DNA of 64,000 nt from Cordia subcordata. Taxonomy: Eukaryota > Streptophyta > Magnoliopsida > Boraginales > Cordiaceae. The stretch is taken from the NCBI GenBank assembly GCA_028554755.1, contig JAPTOF010000006.1, forward strand, positions 304,501-368,500. The letters are read 5' to 3'. Numbering within the stretch: the first letter of the stretch is position 1; every line of letters begins with the position of its first letter. A program made the translations under genes and the position numbers. The notes below the pieces were generated by a model, which saw nothing but the letters and a program-made list of their open reading frames with translations, was not told the DNA's origin and did no database searches. This document shows, piece after piece, positions 1 to 12,517 of the stretch.

Positions 1-104
1 TTGGCATGGTAAAATAGAAGATCTAGGAAAACATATAGAAAGTTATGTCAAAACAAAAAGAAAAAGAAAGAAGGATATGATGAGAAAGGGATCGGCCAAC
101 ATAC

Positions 105-173
105 AGTGATAGGGATGGCATCGTCGTGGAGAATCAAACAAGCGTAAGTGCAGGCAAGTTCGGCCGTCGACAT
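105..173 (-). CDS. RPP1: 60S acidic ribosomal protein P1, first coding exon only (gene runs off the left edge)
   Basis: Reading the minus strand from the ATG at 173 gives 23 residues beginning MSTAELACTYACLILHDD, which matches the conserved N-terminus of plant cytosolic ribosomal stalk protein P1. The exon stops after ...PIT at 105 and a GTATGT donor follows at 104, so the remaining exons lie outside the window. P1 forms the flexible stalk of the large ribosomal subunit with P0 and P2 and recruits elongation factors. The start is supported by the family N-terminus and by a TATA box about 95 nt upstream. A reading through the intron ends in a T-rich tract and is not coding. Only exon 1 can be judged, so I cannot say whether the gene is intact. 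Confidence 0.78.
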
Positions 174-267
174 CTTTCTGAGCACGACGATCAAACTGTT
201 GAAGAAAAACACACAGCGGCAAAGAGGGAGAGAGAGCACGTAATGGGGGGAGAGGGCTGTCGTATTG

Positions 268-275
268 TATTTATA
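268..275 (-). promoter_or_regulatory. TATA box of the RPP1 gene
   Basis: TATAAATA on the minus strand, about 95 nt upstream of the RPP1 ATG. The spacing fits a TATA element with a 5' leader of roughly 60-65 nt. GGCCC-type words lie just upstream (about 330-360), as is common in ribosomal protein promoters; their role here is inferred. Confidence 0.5.
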
Positions 276-479
276 TTCCTTAGAAAAGCATGTCCTGGTT
301 GAAGTAGGACTAAGTTACCAGTGTCCTGAGGGCCAAGTTTCCTGTTGAAATTGGCCCTCTTGGACTCACTCTTCTGATGGGTTTTTGGTCTCTCTTCATC
401 CTTATTTGACTTGGCTTCTCTTTGGCTCAACTTTTACAGGCTTAAAGATTTTCATTGTACGTTCAAAATTGATGTTAAA

Positions 480-741
480 TTGTTTAGTTAATTTTTAAAA
501 GAATTTTTAATAAACGACATTTTTTTATTAAAAAAAATTTAGATTCTTGTGTAATTTAGAGCTACTTCTTATACATTGCATATTGAGTTTGTTAGTTTAT
601 CATTTTTAAATTGTTTAGTTAATTTTTAAAAGAATTTTTAATAAACGACATTTTTTTTATTAAAAAAAAATTAGATTCTTGTGTAATTTAGAGCTACTTC
701 TTATACATTGCATACTGAGTTTGTTAGTTTATCATTTTTAA
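480..741. repeat. Two-copy tandem duplication, period about 131 bp
   Basis: The block that starts TTGTTTAGTTAATTTTTAAA at 480 is repeated from 611 with few differences (longer A and T runs in the second copy). Both copies contain a shared middle segment, TTCTTGTGTAATTTAGAGC. It is noncoding and A+T rich, upstream of RPP1. The near identity suggests a recent local duplication. Confidence 0.85.
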
Positions 742-3700
742 TTTTTAAAATTATAATATTTTCGAATTGCCCGTTTTCACATTTAAATTTCTCTCTCTCT
801 CTCTCTCTTTTTTTTTTTTTTTGTTGGGGGGGGGGGGGTTCAAGAGTATTGCATAAATGAACACTTAAATTTCTGTTAGACAACAAACTATCAGTACTTC
901 CAGGAATTAAAGACATGCACAAATGTTAAGCCTTTCGATTTTCCTTTTTTTAACTATTTTATATACCAGTGACATTTTTTAAATAAAAAATTTAATGATA
1001 ATAATAAATTAATGATATAATTGTAATAAAATACTAAATAATTCACCACTGTTAGATGAATCTAAATACACTGCAATTAACACTATTTTAATAACACCTG
1101 TAAATATTGAGGGAAAAAAAGATAGAAACAGATAGTTTTAAGGTCTCAATTTTGCAATAGATGAAATTAAAGATCTCAACTTTAAAATCTTTAAAAAAAA
1201 AGCTTGAACTTATTAAAAAAAGAATAGCATTTTGCATATCGTTAAGTAACGGTGTTAATTATTTGCTTACATGGCATTTTTTTCCTCTAAAATCTTAGGT
1301 AACATTTTATTATTATTTTTTTCATAATTTAGGTAAATTTTTTAGCAAGCCATTCAAACTCTCTGTGGTATATATCAAACCAAATATAACCAAATAGTAA
1401 AAAGATTTTTTAAAAAAAAAAAAAAAACTCTCTATCTTGCCTAAAACTGAAAAGCCCTTCTCTCACTTTGCAAAACAAAAATCACTCAGCAGATTACTCT
1501 TGATTTTTGGGTCTTTTTGTTGGAATTATCGTAATTTATTTAATTTTTTATTTTTTAATATTCAAAAGTCATAATTAATTTAAAATTTTTAAATTTTTAA
1601 ATATATGAAGAATTATATTAACAAATGAAAAAACATGTAAATTTAATTTATATTCCTATTAAACGAAAAAGGTTTCAAAATTTACATATGTATACATGCA
1701 TTTGATAGTTTAGATTTATTAGTTTGTGCTAGATACCAGTAGAAGTTGTCATATATAAGTAAAGAATTAACATCATTGCTTAATGATATGTAAAACCTGA
1801 TTGTTTTGGACGTTCAATCCTTTTAATTAAAGTTTATGAAGTTGAGATCATTAATTCTATACTTTGCAAAGTCTAAGCCTTGAAATTACTTTTTTCACCC
1901 AAAAAATGTACTATTTTTAAGAAAAAATCCAAATAGGACTTGTACAGTGCTCACGACCATACGTGTCATTTAACAAATTAAGAAACAATTAGTATTTTCG
2001 TATTATACAAATGAGAAATTAACTTTTTTTTTTGTATTTATTTATTGTTAGTTGTCATTTTTTGGTGCTTAGTGCAAGAATAATACACACACACACATAT
2101 ATATATATTAGCAAGTTTTCAACATTGATAACAATTGTTATATTTTTGTAAAATCGAATCATTTTGAAAAGAAAAAATAATGAATGAAGTAAAATAGATG
2201 TATAGCAAGAGTAAAGCATTTAGAATAATAAAATAGCATAAATTTATTATATAAACGTATCTGCTACTTATTTTTTGTGACATTCAAAATCTATTCTATT
2301 TAAGTTTCCTCACAAGTTCGTTCAAAAAATATCTCTGCAAGAATGAAAGGAGATGAACTCAAAGTCTTTTTGGAGAGATAGGGTTTCACGACATGTTGAC
2401 ATATAGCATTGATTAAAAAGACTACAACATTACTTCTGAGCTTTTTCCATTCAATGGTGAAAATCTGGATATGTCAAAAATCACGCGGAGGAATTTGGAA
2501 AATAGGGAAAATCTCATGGAAAAAAAAAAACTTTGTTTTGCATTTTGAAAGTAAAAGGGTTAATTTTTTAACAAGTAAGTCCCCAGTGTTTAAAAAATGT
2601 AGCTAAGTTTTACATGGATAGTCAAATGAGTCCCCAATGTTTAAAAAATATCATTTTAAAATCCGTTTAAAGAAAAATAGAATGTTTGGTTTTGCATTCT
2701 AAAAGTTAATTCTGATTAAAAGTCAACTGAATTTTGGAGCTAAATATAGAAGTTAAAATTTTTAACTTCTCTGTTGTTATTTTGACAATAGTGTTTTGAG
2801 ATTTTTTTAGACAAAAATATCCTCTTTAATTTTTCATCATGCCAATGACTATCCCTCTTTTTCTTATCCCTATTTTGTTTTGTTCAACGTTTTTAGTTTC
2901 TCATCAAATTGCAATGATCTTTGATTTTATTTTTGCTAGAATTTTTTTTATTTTTTGTTATTAATATTTTGAATTTATATAAAGTAAACAATATTAGTTT
3001 CAAAATATCCTTTTTAGTAATTTAGGCAACCAACAATTATTTCTAAATATAAAACTAAGCACTATCTCATTTGGTAAAAATTTATTTCACACAAAAATAA
3101 TCAAACACTTTTTTGTTGTCACCAAAAAGCTATTTAGCTAAAAGTCTGTTTTCAAAAGGCCTTTTCACAAAACTGAATGTTTAACTAAATGCCAAACTAG
3201 CTTTTAGTCCTCGAAGAATAGCAAACTTACTCAAATAAGCCATTTAAGAAAAAAAAAAGGATAAAAAAGATTAAAAGTAATTTGAGTATGTTTATAAAAA
3301 CTAGGGACTAGTTGGATTATTTTTGTTAAACATTGAGTATAATGTGTTCAAACAATAGTAACTAGTTTGATTATATTTGTGAAATATTACAAATTAACAT
3401 GATTTTTGTGAAATATTTAGGTCTAATTGAAATTTTTTAAAACAGTAGAAACTAATTTAAAAAAAGTGAAAAACAATATAGACTATTTATTAAATTATCC
3501 AAGAGTAAGGCTTCACTTAAATTGGCTTTTTTAAAAAGTTTTTGTAGCTTTTTAAAAAGATATTGTTTTAGAAACTAAAGATTACTTTTAAAGAAAAACT
3601 GAAATTAAACTTTTTTTTTCATAATTTTATTTTTTTTAAATTAATCTAAATATTTATTACACAAAAGATATGTTTTTTTTTTATAAAGAAAATAGTTTAA

Positions 3701-3750
3701 AAGGAAGCCAATCTCATCAGGCTCCATGAAACATCACATGTGGATATAAG
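742..3750. other. A+T-rich intergenic spacer between RPP1 and the SR34a-like gene
   Basis: No gene is visible. The stretch holds a CT run followed by T and G homopolymers near 790-838, a CA/TA microsatellite near 2085-2109, and many poly-A and poly-T tracts. The part from 2560 to 3500 repeats short phrases such as AGTCCCCARTGTTTAAAAAA (about 2578 and 2630), which looks like eroded transposon sequence, but I could not define its ends. The short open frames are low-complexity and have no family resemblance. Confidence 0.6.
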
Positions 3751-4094
3751 CGTTTGCATGCACGCGCCAGGTGGTATTCACTGTCGCAAATAGTAAAATC
3801 CTTAACGAAAATCACACGCAAGGGTCAATCCAAGCAGCCAAGGGTTCGGTCCCTCTCACTACCAGCTGCCTTGCGTTCCACCGGCTCGTCAATCTGAGTA
3901 ACAGGTATCTTTGCACACTCCATTTGCTTTTACATCCGCGATTCTATTATCCCTACACCATTTAATTGATCCTCCTTTCCTCGCTGATGCTAATTGAAAC
4001 CCTAGCTCGACGAACCAGCGTCTACGCTTGAAGACAGTTGAATTTCCAACCCCCACCCCCCGAATTTCTCCAGTCGAGCTTTTCCTTACCTCCT

Positions 4095-6073
4095 GTAAGT
4101 CGAGATATATATGTGTGTGTGTGTGTGTATTCGTGTGGGTCTGTATATATTTGTGTGTGTGTATATGTATATATATTCAGCTGTAGTCCCCGTTATTTGA
4201 TCCGATTCCGTTAGTCAATCGCATTGTTAGAAAGGTCACATTTTGGGGGCGCCCAACTTGATTGTTGTTGACCTTATGAATTCTGTGTTTTCGGAGTTCA
4301 AATATGTTAATTCCATTATATTTATGTCTCGGGAATTGCCAATTGAGGAAACAGAAAGTACTAACTTTGGATGTTCTTTATGAGTTATGACCACAGGGAC
4401 TAACTTGAGAGTAAGATATAATTTACCCGAAAGTTATGAAGTAGACTTCAGATGGGAACCTCACCGTACAAGATGAACATTTGTTTTATGCAGATAACTA
4501 GGTATCTCCTTGTAGAAATGACCTTTCATTCCACGACAATGTCATACGTGTAGTGTATATATGGGCTGTTGTTTCCAGTATAAGGAACTTTGTTGGGTAT
4601 TATTCTAGTTAATGCATTATGTCATACAAATTGGGGCTGAGGGGTTTCTGTCTAGCTGTTGCATCTTTTGTTAGCTGATCTAAGAAAGGCGGCGCATAGG
4701 AGTATTCCCACCTTTGTGTTTGCTTGATCTGTTTATCCACATTGCAGGCCAGCTTGCTTATTGTCAACTTAAAGTCATTTTTCTTGTAAATGTTCTAAAA
4801 GAGACCTCTACTTGCCATGCTTCTGTCCCTTCTGAGTGTTATTCACTAAATGTGGCTTATATGCTGGGTCGTAACAATATATATTAACTCATGTTTGATC
4901 TTTTCTACTTGCTAGTTTCACCATTGCATAGGAGGTGCTAGTGATCATAAATTAACTGGAAAAATGTTGCAATCATGCAAATGTCTGAAGCATGATGAAG
5001 TGTTTTTGACCACATCCTCACAGTTCATTTGTTTCTTATGTAAAGCTCTTTCACTGGATCTGGTGGAGCAATTTGTCTCCACATATTGGATCTGATCATT
5101 ACAATCTGTTATATGAGACTTCCCATGGTCTCTTTTGATGTATCTATACTTATCTTTTTCTCTTCAAAGTCATGTACGAGTTTAAAATGATATTAACTGT
5201 TTGTTAGAAGGTGAACATTACATTTTCCTTGTCTGCTAAGTTTATGAGAATATGATTTTATTCTTCCGGTTCTTTTTTCTTTTTAAATTAGTTTCATGCT
5301 AACATGTTTCTTACTTGTCATGTTTACTGTGTCATTATATTTGAGGATCCTGTTAAACTTAGCACGCACTATAGGTTGTCCCTGTCAAATAGTTCTTTAC
5401 ATTGGTAAAGTGAGAAAAATATACATTTTCTAATTTTCTCTTTTCCTTTCTTCTTTGTTGATAAGTGACACCCAAACAGGAAGATGACTTTGTATCATTT
5501 GAAATTCAAAATATTGGGGTTACATATCTCATAATTTCCAGGGTCATATTCTTCCATGCAACTAAAAGAAATTTGAGTAAGGTAAATGCATAAATATTTG
5601 GCAGTCTTAGCTCATTTCATGACACCGATGCTTTCCTCATGATAGATTTCAAGCGCTTGGACAAATTTGAGCTTTGGAATCATACATAGGGATCTAAAAT
5701 GGGGAGTGGGATGAATCAGGGTGGAGTTATGGGTTTTTATATGTATTTGGAGCGTGTTGCTTATTCTCTGAGGAGCTATACATCTGCAAATTTATTAATG
5801 AGGATGAGGAGACCAAATTTTATTTCAAAATATTTATAGCTATGGAGCATCTTGGAGCACATGAGCAATGGAGCTTGTGGAGCACAGCTCAACTCGAGGA
5901 TTGCTCTCTTGGTTTGCATCATAGTTTTTCTTGCTTTGGTTCCATTATTGCAAATAAAGCAGATAACGGCAGAAGTGTATAGCATAATTAAGCAAAGAAA
6001 TTGCTTTTTTTACTGATTCTATTATATGGTTGCTCAATTTTCTAGTATTTGATTTATTCATGCAGTATTGCAG
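4095..6073 (+). other. Long intron in the 5' UTR of the SR34a-like gene
   Basis: A CT-rich, C-rich leader (about 3980-4094) ends at a perfect GTAAGT donor at 4095. The next good acceptors are the two TTGCAG/TGCAG sites just upstream of the start codon (AG at about 6065 or 6073), leaving about 40 nt of leader before the ATG. The 2-kb interval has no long open frame and contains GT/TA microsatellites near 4110-4175. Leader introns of this kind are common in plant SR genes and often raise expression; that effect is inferred here. Confidence 0.6.
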
Positions 6074-6111
6074 TTGAAAGTTATTGCTGAGTGTTCCCTC
6101 TGCTATTGAAA

Positions 6112-9100
6112 ATGAGTGGCCGCTTCTCACGCACAATTTATGTTGGCAATCTCCCTGCTGACATAAGAGAACATGAAATTGAAGATTTATTCTACAAGGT
6201 TTGACATGTAAATCTTATTTTCATTCACTATGGTGCAAGCTTCATCAATTCTGTATTCAGATGTCCCTCCTATCACTTTATGTACACATAATGTCCTCTT
6301 TTGTTTGCGAGGACTCGTAGTGTCCTTGAATCCCTCCCTTTCGTCAAGTTTCCCGTCTCTCTGTTTTCTGCTCCCTTCTGACAATATATTAACCAAGGAG
6401 AGGATAAGAACATACAGGCTAGTTGTTTAAAATTTGAATTTGCATTGTCAGTTTCTAATTACCTTCTTCTATGAGTTTGTGGTATCGCTCAGTATCTGAT
6501 TGGCGGAGTCAGCATAAACCTTCTTCACAGAAACATTCTAATTGACTCGTTTCTCATTGTCTTTCCAATATGGTGTTGTTGCATGCTTTCCCTGTTAAGG
6601 AATGTTGCTTTTATCATACTCTGGAGAATTAGAAGTAATGTCTAATGGTAGTATCATGGCCCGCTAGTTGGATGCAAAGAATCTCTGACATACTCTGAGT
6701 TCTTGTCTTTAACTGAAAAATGTCTCCGTCGACAAAGTTAACTGCTGATGCCACAAAAGAATTTGACAAGGTGGACTGGTATGAATTTCCTTCAGTAAAT
6801 ATGAAGCTTTTGTTTTTGTTTTTTTTTTGGGGGGGCTGGGCACCTTTGGTAAGATGAAGTTATTGTATTAATCTCTATCAACAGATATTAGGAGGATAGA
6901 TTGTTGGACCTTACTTCTGTTATTGCTGGCTCCCATTCAATAAGCTTGGGCATGTTGCACAATCCTTGTAATTATGTTGCTTTTCATGGTCCTTGTGAAG
7001 GACTAGATCACATAGAGAATTTGATTTCCCTTTGATGTTGAAAGCATGTTGTAAGCTACATTAACCATTTGTTTATTTGAAATACCGTATAATTTATCTT
7101 GCAGTATGGACGCATTTTGGACATTGAATTGAAAATTCCACCTCGCCCTCCTTGCTATTGTTTCGTGGAGGTCTGTCCCATGTTTCATTTTACTTAACAA
7201 TGAAATTTTTTCTAGACTTTTGGGTGAAGATGCAATGCTACATGTTCTTGACTTTGTGTGATTCATTTCTATTTAGTTTGAGAGTGCTAGAGATGCAGAA
7301 GATGCAATAAGGGGTCGAGATGGCTATAACTTTGATGGCTGCCGATTGAGGGTAAAAATAATTGTTACCATTTTGTTATTCTTCTATTATTCCCACTTTT
7401 AAGAAACTATGAGTCGGCCCTTCATTGTAGGTTGAGCTTGCACATGGTGGCCGAGGCCCATCATCTTCAAGTGATCGACGTGGTGGCTATGGTGGAGGTG
7501 GCGGGAGCCGTTATGGAATATCTCGCCATTCTGATTATCGAGGTGTTTTTGATAGTTAAATATATACTGTGGTTGGACCCTCTATTATCGTATTTAGCTT
7601 TTTCTGATATAAGTTCATATCCTTTAATAGTTATTATTCGTGGGCTTCCATCTTCTGCATCTTGGCAAGATTTGAAGGTAAGAAAGAGATTTTATGTCTT
7701 GGAAATTCTTCTGGTGTTTTGTGTAAACATTCATGTAAGCTTTTTGTTTAAATTGTTTCAGGACCACATGCGAAAAGCTGGAGATGTCTGCTTTGCTGAA
7801 GTTATGCGTGACAGTGAGGGTACAACTTTGAGCACCTTTGCCTTTCTCCACATATATAAGATATCTGAATGTGATTCTGTATCTTAAGCTCTATGTTGTT
7901 TTCTTTACTTATTTACAAGCTGTGTTTCTGTTCTTTCTGCAAGATTATGTAATATATATCTTATAAGAATTCAGTGTGGTTTATTGTTGAACTAAACTTT
8001 GTACTCTAAATAGGAACTTATGGCCTGGTGGATTACACTAATTATGAAGACATGAAATATGCTGTAAGTGAATTGCAGTGCCATATTGCTGATGATTTAT
8101 TCTGTTTGCTGATCTTGGTTAATGTCATGTTGTAACTACTGTGCTTCTTGGTTCTCCAGATTCGGAAGCTTGATGATAGTGAATTCAAAAATCCTTGGAC
8201 AAAAAGCCGTATCAGGGTAATTCTTATGTTCTGCTCAATATTTTCTTTATTTGTATTTCTAATTCTCACAAAGAGGTTGACTTCTGAGAGGTTGACATAT
8301 TCATGTTTCCCACTGAATGTGTCTTTTATTTGTTGAATTTCACTTGTATTACTTCTTTCATTTACAATTAGAAGATTTCTCTTTATCAAAATAAAAGGGA
8401 TTAGAAAATTGTCTTTCACATGAATCATAATAATTTAAGTTTCCAAGTTATCCCACGTAAACTGACTTTTCAAATTGAATTCAAAACTTAGGGCATAGTT
8501 AACTTGCTTTCCTGAAAACAATGATAGGATTTTGTTTGTTGGTTTTTTGGGTGTTGGTGGGGGTGGGGGGAGCAGTTTTGCACTCTTATATCTTCACGTA
8601 GTCAGGATCTTCTCACTCTCGGGTGGGGATTGCAGTTACAAGCATAAAAGCCATGAAGAGTGATTGGTTGAGTCTACTGAAGTAAGCCTCTTCTCTTATT
8701 TGTTTTTACGGCAATTTAGGTGAAGGAATACAAAGGCAGTCCATCAAGGAGTCGCAGTAGAAGCCACAGCAGAAGCAGATCTCCCAGAAGGAATAGGAGG
8801 TATGAAATATATATATTTAGTTGGTGTCATTATAGCCATTTACCATTTTATCTGCTAGATGATATGTTGTTCCTGCAGCCGATCATTGGAACAATCTGTC
8901 TCTAGATCTCCATCAAAGTCTAGGTCGGCTTCACCTGTCAAATCATCAAGGTATATTGGTTTTGGACCTTTTGATTTGTCTTTTGAGGTCGTAATTGTAT
9001 TCTCCAAGCTCCATTGATATCTTGCTTCTTTGGTCTGCTCTTCAGACCTAGATCAGCATCAAGATCTGCATCCCCACGCAAGGTGAGGCTTAAGTTTACG

Positions 9101-9291
9101 TGAAAAGCAGAATGGTTTATATATACACATTATAACATGCACCCTAACTATTTAAAAGATGTAAAACTATCTGTCTTGGGATTCTTGCTGTATGATATAC
9201 GTTAATCCTCCATGGAAATCTGGGTTTGACCTTTTCCTTCCGGAGTACACTACTGATACTACTATTTCAGGCACTCTCAGGAAGCGGCTGA
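6112..9291 (+). CDS. SR34A: SR34a-like serine/arginine-rich splicing factor (SF2/ASF family), 12 coding exons, 253 aa
   Basis: Exons: 6112-6198, 7105-7170, 7277-7351, 7431-7542, 7631-7677, 7762-7819, 8014-8063, 8160-8216, 8720-8799, 8879-8950, 9046-9082, 9271-9291. The joined frame is open for 762 nt. The N-terminal RRM (about residues 1-75) has RNP2 as IYVGNL and RNP1 around CYCFVEF, and starts [15 protein letters not shown], which points to the SR34a branch. A glycine-rich linker follows, then the pseudo-RRM with the SF2 signature [17 protein letters not shown] (about residues 130-200). The C-terminus is an arginine/serine region with many SR dipeptides. These nuclear proteins bind pre-mRNA and help select splice sites. 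The RS tail is only about 60 residues, shorter than I remember for Arabidopsis SR34a, and ends RKALSGSG. Apparent longer frames over 7432-7887 are intron read-through. Confidence 0.92.
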
Positions 9292-9499
9292 TCGCATCAC
9301 AGATTGACTCGAATCTTCTGTAGCCTGCTTGGTTGGGGGACTCTTTAAGCGTTGGCCTTGTTGTTTGAATCTGAAATGGACTTATCCGTTGAACATGTCA
9401 TTTGAGGCAGAAGTTATAGCTTGGTGTCTGTAGAAGTTTGTGGAGCTTAAAATGTACTTGGTATTTATTCTGTAGCTTTATCCTTGAGAAATACAATCC

Positions 9500-12200
9500 G
9501 TGGATTGTTATCTGTTTTGCCTATTTGATGCTGTCAGTGAGTTTTGATTTACTCTGCTAGAGTTGGTGACTTGTTGGATGTTCAACATTATTAAAAACAT
9601 GGATCATTTTATATCTGGGGTTCAATCATCATTGTCTGAAGTAGTTATGCATTGCTTGCTTGTGAATGACGTATTTACCGGGAGAATCAAGCCATCTGCA
9701 TTTGGATGGGCAAGTTAATTTTGGTTGGTTCTTATGTGAAGTCCGATTGCTTATCATTTTACGTCTTGTTCAATTGAGTTGATCTGAAACTCGCTTGTGC
9801 AATGCATTGGCTGGGTGCATTATTGGTTTGATAAGTGCTGTGGAGGTTGAGCTTATGCAGCAGGTGTTAGCTGGTTTTATTAGATCAATCGGGTTCCAAT
9901 TGCTTGAGGCAATCAGGAGCACACTGGTTTCTGGATCCAAATCCTATGTTTGTTACAGTCAAGAAATTGCCTCGAGACATTTGTTGTGTTTGTTTGGAGT
10001 TTATTATAAGACACTTATCTTATTTGGTAATTTATGTAAAAAAGATCGTTTGTTATTAGTTTATTATAAGATACTTATAAGATATTTTTAATAAGATGTT
10101 TTATTTGTAGTTGTAAAAAAATAAGTTGGGTCTAGGGTATTTATATCTTATTTTATATTTTATCAGATAAGAAATAATTAAAAATAAAAATTTAAATTAA
10201 AAAATTAAAAATAAAGAAAATTTAAAAATTAAAATAAAATTTAAATTTTAAAAAATAAAATATTAAATATTAAAAAATAAAATTTAAAAATAACAAAAAT
10301 TAAATATTAAAAAATAAATATTAAATATTAAAATTTCAAAATTTAAAATTAAAAAAATAAAAATTAATTAATATTTATATTTTATAATTTATTATTTAAT
10401 TATAAAATTAAACTATTATGAGTCAAAATTGATAACATTATTATCAAAGTAACTTATAACAATATTTTAGCTAACAAACTAAATAGTGTTATTATATCAG
10501 ACATTTATTTATTATAAGATATTTATTTGATAAGATGTTTATTAGATTTCAAATTTCAAATAAGGTTATTTCAAATAGGCTAATTATTACATTTATATAG
10601 TCATACTGTAACAGTAATCATCAATTGTGTGTTTCGAATCAGCGGTAAGGCAAGACAAGACAAGACAATATTTTGATTCTTGAATTTAGGACTTGTGGCT
10701 ATTTTATTTACTTTACCTAACTTCGTGCATATTCTTGGTACAGTATTTTTCTCCCCCCTTTCTATTTAACCCAACCTTTGCGTATCATGGGATTTGAATC
10801 TAGTACTTCACTTTTGGGTGAGATATTTTTAATCGTTTAAACTATCCTCTAATTCTCGGTATAATTTGTTGACAATGATTTTGCAATGATCTAATCGTTG
10901 CACTTGGTCTGAGGCGTGCTACGAACTGAACTTGGAAGAGTTTCCTTGAACAGTTCCTCCGATGTTTTGAGTTCATAAGAAGCCAGCAAGACACCAACAC
11001 AGTGAATGCCGTATACATTGGTCGCCGAGGCGAGGATGGGCGTGAGAACAATTCTTGATACTATCATTATCTTGTAGCGCGCACAGCATGGAGTTTGCTC
11101 CTTTGGGGACCTCTTTTAGGAGATAGCAACATTAATGGCCCTTTAGAATGCGGATGTGATGCTAGGATCCTAATTTCTTTTTCCTCAATACTTGCATGTG
11201 TTATTGAAGTAGTGTTAATTGTAGTGGTTTGGATTCATCTAATAGTCGTGAATTATTTAGTATTTTATTATAATTATGTCATTAGTTTATTATCATTAAT
11301 TTTTTTTAAAAACATTTTTACTGGTATATAAAAGACTTGAAAAAGGAAAAATTTGAAAAGCTAATGTTGCCCTTTTTTGTTTCAAATAAGTCCTTATTAT
11401 TTTAGAACATTCAAATAAATTTACAATGTTTTACAAACATATATTCACAGATCAATATTTATACAGCATTATTAACAAAACTATATAGAAGATGCTATTA
11501 TCTTTAAAGAAGCTATAGGAGGTGACACATCATGATCTTCTAATTTGAGACCAAATGAGTAATTTTTAATTTTACAGGCTCCATGTTTAATAATTACCTA
11601 ATAACAAGTATAAAAAATAAAAATATGTTTATAGGATGTTAAAAATGAAAAATATACAAAAGCAAAAAAGAAAATTATATAAAATTACATCTATATGATG
11701 TTTAGAAAAAAAAAATTAAAGATAAAAAAACTCAATAATAATATAAAAACTTAATAATAATAAATTCTTCTTAGTATGGAATAAAATTTTATTTTCTTTT
11801 ACAAAGTTTAATTTTGTTTTCATTATTTAAAGAGTTTTTTTTTTAATAGAGATTTCTAATATACTTTCAAATATTATATCTTTTTTTTTAATATTTTTTA
11901 TTATTTTATAATCTTTAAATTTAATTTCATTATTAAAAAAATCGTCATCAATTTTGGTTTTAGATTTAAGTTATTAAAAAGAAATCTCAATTTTATTGCA
12001 TAAAAAATTTTTTCTTTATAAATTTTGAAAACTTTATTGTCTTAAAATAATATTCAATCCCTCAGGCACACGTCCTCGTCCCTCGCAATCCCCTAAAAAC
12101 AGCCCAACCCCGGTGACACCGCACCCCTCAAACCTCCCTACGGCTTCCTCCCTAAAAGGGTAAAACCCCCTGTAAGACCAATTTATTGTTTCCTCTTCCA
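9500..12200. other. Spacer between the SR34a-like gene and the TFIIIC90-like gene
   Basis: After the 3' UTR of the splicing factor (to roughly 9,500-9,560) no gene is recognisable. The section 10,130-10,420 is an extreme A+T tract made almost only of short AAAATTAAAAATA-type words. The word TTATTATAAGATA and close variants recur near 10,000, 10,060 and 10,510, hinting at an eroded transposable element. The open frame near 9,795-10,091 begins with a plausible ATG but has no recognisable motif, so I treat it as chance. The rest, 11,340-12,060, is A+T-rich filler. Confidence 0.6.
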
Positions 12201-12517
12201 TGTAGTCCACGTGTGCCTATGTGTGATGTGTCTTTGATATAAGTTGGGTGAGTTTAGTTCGTTTGGCAAAATGATTAAGTTGTAGTACGTGTGACGCGTG
12301 ATGTGTGGGTGTGTGTGTGTGTGTTTTTTTTCTCTTTTTTTTTTCATGTCTCCAGTCATGGAAATGGCATCTCTTGTTACCGTGGGTTGTAGACTTTAAT
12401 GTGGTCAGCCTATGGATAGCGAGCGTTTTGTGCAGTGAGTTGCAGTTTGTGTTCAAAATCTCATGACCTCTTTGTGTTTGGTGGTCAACAGCTTGCTTCT
12501 ATTTGTGATGTGTGAAG

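Noticed and set aside
2680..3210. Possible hAT-like MITE with TTTGG / CCAAA ends
   Set aside because: The ends match only loosely and no target duplication was found.
7432..7887. 151-codon plus-strand open frame
   Set aside because: It runs through introns of the SR34a-like gene in a different frame from its exons; the spliced model explains the coding signal.
9795..10091. 98-codon open frame after the splicing factor
   Set aside because: No recognisable motif, no splice or promoter support, and it runs into A+T-rich repeat.
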